From contig JAFKKV010000014.1 in assembly GCA_017304475.1 (NCBI GenBank), forward strand, positions 186,001-250,000: a DNA stretch of 64,000 nucleotides, read 5' to 3'. Positions 58,479-64,000 of the stretch are shown piece by piece. The stretch is from Hyphomicrobiales bacterium. Lineage in GTDB: Bacteria > Pseudomonadota > Alphaproteobacteria > Rhizobiales > Phreatobacteraceae. The position numbers and the translations under genes are program-made. How positions within the stretch are numbered: position 1 is the stretch's first letter; every line of letters starts with the position of its first letter. The notes beneath the pieces were generated by a model, which worked only from the letters and a program-made list of their open reading frames with translations, did no database searches and had not been told where the DNA came from.

Positions 58479-60110
58479 ATGTCATCATCCCTGTTTTGGC
58501 TTCTTGGGTTCGGTCCGCTCGTCCTTTCGGCCGTTGGCCTTGCGCCGGTAGCCCCGGGCGCGCGGCAACGCATCGCTGGCACCGCGATGGCGGCAAGCCT
58601 CGCGGCTGCCTTCACGTTGGCTATGGCGCTTTCCGCTGGGGTTGCCGTTGTTGCCTATGGTCCGTTGACGACCGGCACGCTGGGCATCGGCGGCGTGGGG
58701 CTGGGCATATATGTCGATGCACTGAGCGCGATCATGGTCGGCCTCGTCGCCTTCGTCGGCCTGATCGTCATCCTCTACAGTCGCAACTATCTCGACGGCG
58801 ATCCGGGGCAGGGTCGGTTTACCCGATGGCTGTGCCTGACGCTGGCAGCCGTGCTATTGCTGATCGTATCGGGCAACCTGTTCCAGTTCGCGCTGGCGTG
58901 GATCGCGACCAGTGTCGGGCTCAACAAGCTGCTGCTGTTCTATCCCGAGCGGCAGGCGGCAATGCTCGCGGCGCGCAAGAAGTTTCTCGCCAGCCGCCTC
59001 GGGGACCTTTGCCTGATAGGCGCGATGGTGCTGCTTCACCGAATCTTCGGCAGCCTCGACTATGCGGTGCTCTTCGCCGGGGCGGAGACGATGCGCGTTG
59101 CAGGCGACATTCCGGGGACGATCCACGCGGTCGCGGTGCTGCTGGTGGTCGCCGCGCTGCTCAAGTCGGCTCAGTTTCCTTTTCATGGCTGGCTGACCGA
59201 GGTGATGGAGACGCCGACGCCGGTGTCCGCACTCCTCCATGCCGGTGTCATTAATGCCGGCGGCTTCCTCGTGCTGCGATTCGCCGGGCTGATCTCCCTA
59301 TCGGTGCCGTCGATGGAGGTGTTGGTCATAATCGGCGGCATCACCGCCCTGTTCGGATCAGTGGTCATGCTGACCCAGACCAGCGTCAAGGTTTCGCTGG
59401 CCTATTCGACGATCGCGCAGATGGGCTTCATGATGCTGCAATGCGGGCTCGGCGCCTTCGCCGCCGCCCTCCTGCACATCGTTGCCCACTCACTCTACAA
59501 GGCGCACGCCTTCCTCTCGTCGGGCAGCGTCATCGACCTGGCGCGGGCGTCGTGGTCGCCGAGCCCTGGCGGGAACCCGCACCCTGCTCGGATGGCGATG
59601 ATCGTCGGCCTGGTTCTGGCGGTCACCCTCCTCGTTGGCACGCTGTTCGGCGCGACGATCACCGCGCAGCCCGGGGTGTTCGCGCTCGGCGCAGTAGTGA
59701 TGCTCGGTCTTGCGCACCTGATCACCCAGGCCTTCGACGAGCGTCCCAGCCTCTATGTCATCGGCCGGATCCTCGCGCTCGCGGCGGTCGTGGCGATCGC
59801 CTATTTCGTGCTGCAGTGGGCGGCGGAGCATGTGCTGGCCGGTTCGGTGCCGCCGGTGCACGCGCTGCGTGGCCCGCTCGACCTCGTCATTGTCGCCCTG
59901 GTCGTGCTCGCCTTCGCGGCGGTAACGGTCTTCCAAAGTCTGTTGCCGGGCAAGGCAGCCACGCCGCGCTGGCAGGCACTCCATGTCCATCTCGCCAACG
60001 GCCTTTACGTCAACACGCTCGCCAACCGGTTGGTGCTGCGCTTCTGGCCGAGCCCGCCGCCGCGCACCGGCGCGACCCCCTCCACCACCGCCAGCGGAGT
60101 CCATCCATGA
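58479..60110 (+). CDS. dabB: inorganic carbon transporter subunit DabB (NuoL/MrpA-like)
   Basis: 543 residues, about 13 membrane helices, of the proton-conducting quinone-oxidoreductase family also found in complex I NuoL. Conserved LLKSAQFPFHGWLTEVMETPTPVSALLHAG near 230-259 (helix Lys and His) and YSTIAQMGFMM are seen. No other nuo gene is present, and DabA follows immediately (ATGA overlap), so it is DabB of the DAB complex, which couples the proton gradient to CO2 hydration. The ATG at 58479 has TGGAGG upstream. Confidence 0.92.
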   Translation: MSSSLFWLLGFGPLVLSAVGLAPVAPGARQRIAGTAMAASLAAAFTLAMALSAGVAVVAYGPLTTGTLGIGGVGLGIYVDALSAIMVGLVAFVGLIVILYSRNYLDGDPGQGRFTRWLCLTLAAVLLLIVSGNLFQFALAWIATSVGLNKLLLFYPERQAAMLAARKKFLASRLGDLCLIGAMVLLHRIFGSLDYAVLFAGAETMRVAGDIPGTIHAVAVLLVVAALLKSAQFPFHGWLTEVMETPTPVSALLHAGVINAGGFLVLRFAGLISLSVPSMEVLVIIGGITALFGSVVMLTQTSVKVSLAYSTIAQMGFMMLQCGLGAFAAALLHIVAHSLYKAHAFLSSGSVIDLARASWSPSPGGNPHPARMAMIVGLVLAVTLLVGTLFGATITAQPGVFALGAVVMLGLAHLITQAFDERPSLYVIGRILALAAVVAIAYFVLQWAAEHVLAGSVPPVHALRGPLDLVIVALVVLAFAAVTVFQSLLPGKAATPRWQALHVHLANGLYVNTLANRLVLRFWPSPPPRTGATPSTTASGVHP

Positions 60111-62671
60111 GCCACACCGTCGCCATTGCGATTGATCCGCCAGGCCACGCGGCCACCGAGCCGCCCTCGATGAGCCCTGAACAGCTGACGATCGACCCCG
60201 CGATAGACCGCGCCTGCAACAAGATCGCGCCGCTATGGCCGCTCAAGCATTTCGTCGCGGTCAATCCGTTCCTCGGGTTCAGCGACCAGAGCTTCGCGGC
60301 GACCTGCGCGACGCTGAAGCGGGTGGCCGGGGTCGATATGCTGATGCCGCGCGCTTTTTACCGCGAGGCGCTAGCGGCAGGACTGATCGAAGACCGCGAC
60401 CTCGCGGCGGGCATAGCCGCAACATCGGGTCTCTCGCCGCTGGCGAGGGACACCGCTTCGCTGCGCCGGGCGGCCGCACACGAACCGGTCAGGAATGGCC
60501 GGCCGAAGGCCGTGGTCGCGACCGTCGCCGAAACCCTCGACGGCTTGGCGGCGGGTGACCGTCAGGCTTCGCGCACGGCCTTCATGATCGACGAGATCTC
60601 CAAATGGTGCGCGGCCTATTTCGATGAAGGCCAGGCCGCCTGGAAGCTGCCAGCGCGCGCTTTGCCTCCCTATGCCGCCTGGCGTACGGCGATGCGGTTC
60701 GACCGCAATCCCGAGACGATGGGGATCAAGGGCTTCCGCCAGGCCGTCGCGTCGATGCCCGACGACCCGCGTGATGCGATCGCCGCGGTCGTTGCGGCGC
60801 TCGGCATTCCTGAGCGCGCGGTCGAGGATTATCTGCACCGCGCGCTGATCGATATTGGCGGCTGGGCAGCCTATGCGCGCTACCTCGTCTGGGACAATGC
60901 GCTCTACGGGCGCGGCGACGACACGCTGGTGGAGCTGCTCGCGGTTCGGGTCGTGTGGGGCTATGCGCTGTTCCTCGAGCGCGTCGATCCGGACTTCAGG
61001 GCAGCCTGGAGCAAGGCAATGGCCGCGGCGGCCACTCTGCCCGAAGACGAGCGGCTGGGCGACGATCCCGAGCTCGCGCTCGATCTGATCCTCCACGAAG
61101 CCTATGAGGCCGCATACCGGCGGCGCTTGCTGGCGCGAATGGCGCAGCACCTCACAACACCGGCGGCGCATCCGGCTAAAATCCGCCCGATGTTCCAGGC
61201 GGCGTTCTGCATCGACGTCCGCTCCGAGGTCTATCGGCGCGCGTTCGAAACCGTCTGTCCCGAGGCCGAGACGATTGGCTTCGCCGGCTTCTTCGGCTTC
61301 CCGATCGAATACGTGCCGATCGGTCGCGACACCGGCGGCGCGCAGTGCCCGGTGTTGCTGAAGCCAGCCTTCATCGTGTGCGAGGCTGTCGCCGGAGCCA
61401 CCCAGGCCGAGGAATCGGAGATACTCAACCTGCGCCTGCTGCGCCGCCGCGCGACCAAGGCGTGGAAGGCGTTCAAGCTCTCGGCGGTGTCCTCGTTCAC
61501 CTATGTCGAGACGGCGGGATTGCTGTTCGCCGGCAAGCTCGTCGGCGACAGCGCGCGGCTGACCCGCACGGTCACCGACCCGAACACTGACGGTCTCGAC
61601 GCAAGCATCATCGGCCGCATCGGGCCGCGTCTTAAGACGAGCATGGTCGGCGGCCGGCTCACCGGTTTCGACGACGAACAGCGCGTCGCCATGGCCGAGG
61701 CGGTGCTGCGCGCGATGTCGATGACTGAAGGGTTCGCGCGGCTGGTGCTGCTTACCGGACATGGCAGCACGACCGTCAACAACCCGCACGCCTCGGGGCT
61801 CGATTGCGGCGCGTGCGGCGGCCATACCGGTGAGGCGAACGCGCGCGTCGCCGCCGCCATTCTCAACGATTCCGGCGTCCGCACCGGCCTTGCCGACAAG
61901 GGGATCGTTATCCCTGAGGATACGTGGTTCCTCGGCTGCCTGCACGATACGACGACCGACGAGGTCCGCATCTTCGATGCCGACGGATTGCCCATTTCGC
62001 ACGCCGGTGATCTGGCCGGTCTGCGCGTTGCGCTCGCCAAAGCCTCGTCCTTGGCACGCGCCGAGCGAGCGCTGCTACTCGGCGTCAAGCAGACCGCGGA
62101 CATAGATCATGCGGTGAAGGCCCGCAGCCGCGATTGGGCGCAGGTTCGCCCCGAATGGGGTCTCGCCGGCAACGCCGCGTTCATCGCCGCGCCGCGCGAA
62201 CGCACCCGCGGGCTCGACCTCGGCGGCCGCGCGTTCCTCCATGACTATGAGTGGCGCAAGGACGACGGGTTCGGCGTTCTCGAACTGATCATGACCGCGC
62301 CGATGGTCGTCGCGAGCTGGATCAACCTGCAATATTACGGCTCGACCGTGAACAACCGCGCCTTCGGCAGCGGCAACAAGGTGCTCCACAACGTCGTCGG
62401 GCAATTGGGCGTGCTGGAAGGCAATTCCGGTGACCTGAAGGTCGGGCTGCCCTGGCAGTCGGTGCATGACGGCACACGGTTCGTCCATGAGCCGCTGCGG
62501 CTCAACGTCTTCATCGAAGCGCCCGAAGAGGTGCTCAGCCAGATGATCGCCGCCCATGGCGGCGTTCGCGAACTCGTCGACAATGGCTGGGTGCATCTGT
62601 TCCGGATCGATGAGGACGGCCGAACGATCCGCCGCTACGCCGGCGGTCTGTTGTGGGATGCTGTCGAATGA
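60107..62671 (+). CDS. dabA: inorganic carbon transporter subunit DabA (DUF2309)
   Basis: 854 residues, full length. DabA is a large cytoplasmic-side protein with a beta-carbonic-anhydrase-like zinc site that works with DabB to accumulate bicarbonate. Putative zinc residues are C368 and D370 in FCIDVRSE, H552 in TGHGST and C567 in LDCGACGG; the 15-residue gap from His to Cys matches characterised DabA. ATGA overlap with dabB and with cysD. It lacks a signal peptide, as expected. Confidence 0.94.
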   Translation: MSHTVAIAIDPPGHAATEPPSMSPEQLTIDPAIDRACNKIAPLWPLKHFVAVNPFLGFSDQSFAATCATLKRVAGVDMLMPRAFYREALAAGLIEDRDLAAGIAATSGLSPLARDTASLRRAAAHEPVRNGRPKAVVATVAETLDGLAAGDRQASRTAFMIDEISKWCAAYFDEGQAAWKLPARALPPYAAWRTAMRFDRNPETMGIKGFRQAVASMPDDPRDAIAAVVAALGIPERAVEDYLHRALIDIGGWAAYARYLVWDNALYGRGDDTLVELLAVRVVWGYALFLERVDPDFRAAWSKAMAAAATLPEDERLGDDPELALDLILHEAYEAAYRRRLLARMAQHLTTPAAHPAKIRPMFQAAFCIDVRSEVYRRAFETVCPEAETIGFAGFFGFPIEYVPIGRDTGGAQCPVLLKPAFIVCEAVAGATQAEESEILNLRLLRRRATKAWKAFKLSAVSSFTYVETAGLLFAGKLVGDSARLTRTVTDPNTDGLDASIIGRIGPRLKTSMVGGRLTGFDDEQRVAMAEAVLRAMSMTEGFARLVLLTGHGSTTVNNPHASGLDCGACGGHTGEANARVAAAILNDSGVRTGLADKGIVIPEDTWFLGCLHDTTTDEVRIFDADGLPISHAGDLAGLRVALAKASSLARAERALLLGVKQTADIDHAVKARSRDWAQVRPEWGLAGNAAFIAAPRERTRGLDLGGRAFLHDYEWRKDDGFGVLELIMTAPMVVASWINLQYYGSTVNNRAFGSGNKVLHNVVGQLGVLEGNSGDLKVGLPWQSVHDGTRFVHEPLRLNVFIEAPEEVLSQMIAAHGGVRELVDNGWVHLFRIDEDGRTIRRYAGGLLWDAVE

Positions 62672-63573
62672 CCGCGCGGCTCTCGCATCTGGCGCGGCTC
62701 GAATCCGAGGCGATCCATATCCTGCACGAAGCGGTAGCCGAAGCGCGCAAGCCGGTCATGCTGTTCTCGGCGGGCAAGGACTCGACCGTGATGGCGCATC
62801 TCGCCCTGCGCGCCTTCTATCCCGGTCCCCCGCCGTTTCCGCTGCTCCACATCGACTCGACCTGGGAATTTCGGTCGCTGCTCGACTTCCGCGATGCCTT
62901 CGCGCGCGAGCACGGGTTTGAGCTGATCGTCCACGCCAATGAGGAAGGTCGCGCCGCGGGGCTCAACCCCTTCGATCATGGCGACCGCTACACGCTGGCG
63001 ATGCGCACCGAGCCGCTGAAGGCCGCACTCGACCAGGGCGGCTATGATATCGTCTTCGGCGGCGCCCGCCGTGACGAGGAAAAATCGCGGGCCAAGGAGC
63101 GGGTCTTTTCCGTTCGCGGCGCGGGGCATGTCTGGGAACCCCGCCAGCAGCGTCCCGAGCTCTGGCGCTTGTACAACACCCGGCTCGGCAAGAACCAGTC
63201 GGCGCGCGTCTTCCCGCTCTCCAACTGGACCGAGATCGACCTCTGGACTTACGCGCTCACTCACAACATCGCGCTCGCGCCGCTCTACTTCGCGATGCCG
63301 AGACCGGTGGTCGAGCGCGGCGGCGGACTGATCGTGGTCGATGACGAACCTCGCATGCGGCTGCGGGCCGGCGAGATCGTCGAAACAATGACGGTGCGCT
63401 TCCGCACTCTCGGCTGCTGGCCGGTCACCGCGGCGGTCGAATCGGAGGCGACCGACCTCAATTCCGTGGTTCGGGAGACACTGGCGGCCTCGGGCTCCGA
63501 GCGTCAGGGCCGGATCAGCGACGGTGAGGACGGCGGCTCGCTCGAGCAGAAGAAGCGCGAGGGGTATTTCTAG
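62668..63573 (+). CDS. cysD: sulfate adenylyltransferase subunit CysD
   Basis: 301 residues. CysD with CysN makes adenosine 5'-phosphosulfate from ATP and sulfate. The PP-loop SAGKDST is at 34-40, [19 protein letters not shown] near 128-146 and the C-terminal KKREGYF are typical. It overlaps dabA by four bases (ATGA). The GTPase partner CysN is not in the window; it could lie beyond 64000. Its presence next to dabBA is not the usual cysDN-cysG or cysHDN arrangement. Confidence 0.92.
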   Translation: MTARLSHLARLESEAIHILHEAVAEARKPVMLFSAGKDSTVMAHLALRAFYPGPPPFPLLHIDSTWEFRSLLDFRDAFAREHGFELIVHANEEGRAAGLNPFDHGDRYTLAMRTEPLKAALDQGGYDIVFGGARRDEEKSRAKERVFSVRGAGHVWEPRQQRPELWRLYNTRLGKNQSARVFPLSNWTEIDLWTYALTHNIALAPLYFAMPRPVVERGGGLIVVDDEPRMRLRAGEIVETMTVRFRTLGCWPVTAAVESEATDLNSVVRETLAASGSERQGRISDGEDGGSLEQKKREGYF

Positions 63574-63575
63574 CG

Positions 63576-64000
63576 ATGGCCAGCGCGCCCCGACCCTACA
63601 GGCAAGAGCCGGCGGTGCTCGCGACGATGCACGGCAAGGAGCGGGTGATCGCTCCATTGCTTGAGCGCGCGCTCGGCCTGCGGGTCCGGGTGAGCGATAG
63701 CATCGATACCGACCGCTTCGGCACCTTTAGCCGGGACGTCGAGCGGACCGGCTCGCAGCTCGATGCGGCGCGCGCCAAGATCGCAGCGGCGTTCGCAGAC
63801 GCGCCCGACGCCCAGGTGGCGTTGGCCAGCGAAGGCAGTTTCGGTCCGCACCCCTACATTCCATTCCTCCCGTTCGCCCGTGAGATCGTGGTTCTCGCCG
63901 ACCGCGCCTCCGGCCTCGAACTGATCGGGCATCATGCGAGTCCGACCACGAACTTCAGCCACGCGGTTGTATCGGACGTGGGTGCGGCCCGCGCCTTCGC
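63576..64000 (+). CDS. DUF6671-like protein (partial, runs off window)
   Basis: 141 residues seen, no stop before the edge. ATG at 63576, two bases after the cysD stop. The start RQEPAVLATMHGKERVIAPLL and the blocks TDRFGTFSRDVERTGS and ALASEGSFGPHPYIPFLP match the pattern of the uncharacterised DUF6671 family; I am moderately sure of the name. No signal peptide or membrane helix is visible. Function unknown. Fourth gene of the dabB-dabA-cysD unit. Confidence 0.65.
   Translation, partial: MASAPRPYRQEPAVLATMHGKERVIAPLLERALGLRVRVSDSIDTDRFGTFSRDVERTGSQLDAARAKIAAAFADAPDAQVALASEGSFGPHPYIPFLPFAREIVVLADRASGLELIGHHASPTTNFSHAVVSDVGAARAF

Noticed and set aside
59441..60106. Upstream extension of dabA inside dabB
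   Set aside because: Conserved DabA sequence begins at the ATG 60107, which overlaps the dabB stop as usual.
58479..60110. Complex I subunit NuoL
   Set aside because: No other nuo genes are nearby and DUF2309 (dabA) follows directly, so DabB is the better call.

Overview
The window is GC-rich chromosomal DNA from an alphaproteobacterium, most likely of the Hyphomicrobiales (Rhizobiales). Supporting signs are a FYDLN-acid-domain gene divergent from a class II (CP4-like) aroA, a tlpA/argH divergent pair, a DUF1674 (SdhAF4-like) gene, a methylsuccinyl-CoA dehydrogenase-type acyl-CoA dehydrogenase, ATP-type pckA and a Zur-type Fur regulator. Genus cannot be set from the sequence alone. Start codons include several TTG and GTG chosen from ribosome binding sites.

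Positions 1-50,500 look like ordinary core chromosome. 1-13,500: a cut-off lipoprotein, a GMC oxidoreductase, a DenD-like dehydrogenase, sfsA, a kamA-like radical-SAM gene with a small PhnA-domain gene, pckA, a TadD-like lipoprotein, a flavin amine oxidase, a YiiX-like hydrolase, an RraA-like protein, an AMACR-type CoA transferase and a thioredoxin/TPR co-chaperone. 13,500-31,100: ispG, two chemoreceptors, zur, bdhA with a coupled patatin phospholipase, TerB and RidA proteins, an EamA transporter, the mcd-like dehydrogenase, a YidD-like protein, a trans-sulfuration enzyme, a rhomboid protease, an SDR and phhB. 31,100-38,900: a structured 411-bp gap, ybaK, tlpA, argH, an M50 protease gene split by an in-frame amber codon, argG, PAP2, yciB and an FAH-family hydrolase. 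38,900-50,500: the minus-strand rimP-nusA-ylxR-infB operon, closed by a terminator straight after infB; the plus-strand aroA-cmk-XRE chain; a perfect 41-bp inverted repeat; a methyltransferase divergent from gloB; and a DUF1674 gene.

At 50,602 the character changes. A tRNA-Leu gene with its own promoter is cut exactly after the anticodon loop, and about 160 bp later a second, complete tRNA-Leu(CAA) appears. This looks like the edge of an integrated island that runs to the end of the window. The island carries terC-zf-TFIIB-terB, then an operon of metabolic paralogues (ilvD-pyrC-folC), a LysR regulator, and a tightly coupled operon dabB-dabA-cysD-DUF6671. DabAB is the known energy-coupled inorganic-carbon uptake system.

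The most interesting observation is that the two operons share a 24-bp promoter element (22 of 24 identical) with a T-N11-A core, perfectly palindromic in one copy (TACAA-N3-TTGTA). One copy lies upstream of ilvD; the other lies between lysR and dabB. This suggests one regulator controls DIC uptake, ATP sulfurylase and spare copies of pyrimidine, folate and branched-chain amino acid enzymes as a single response. I do not recognise a description of this combination.
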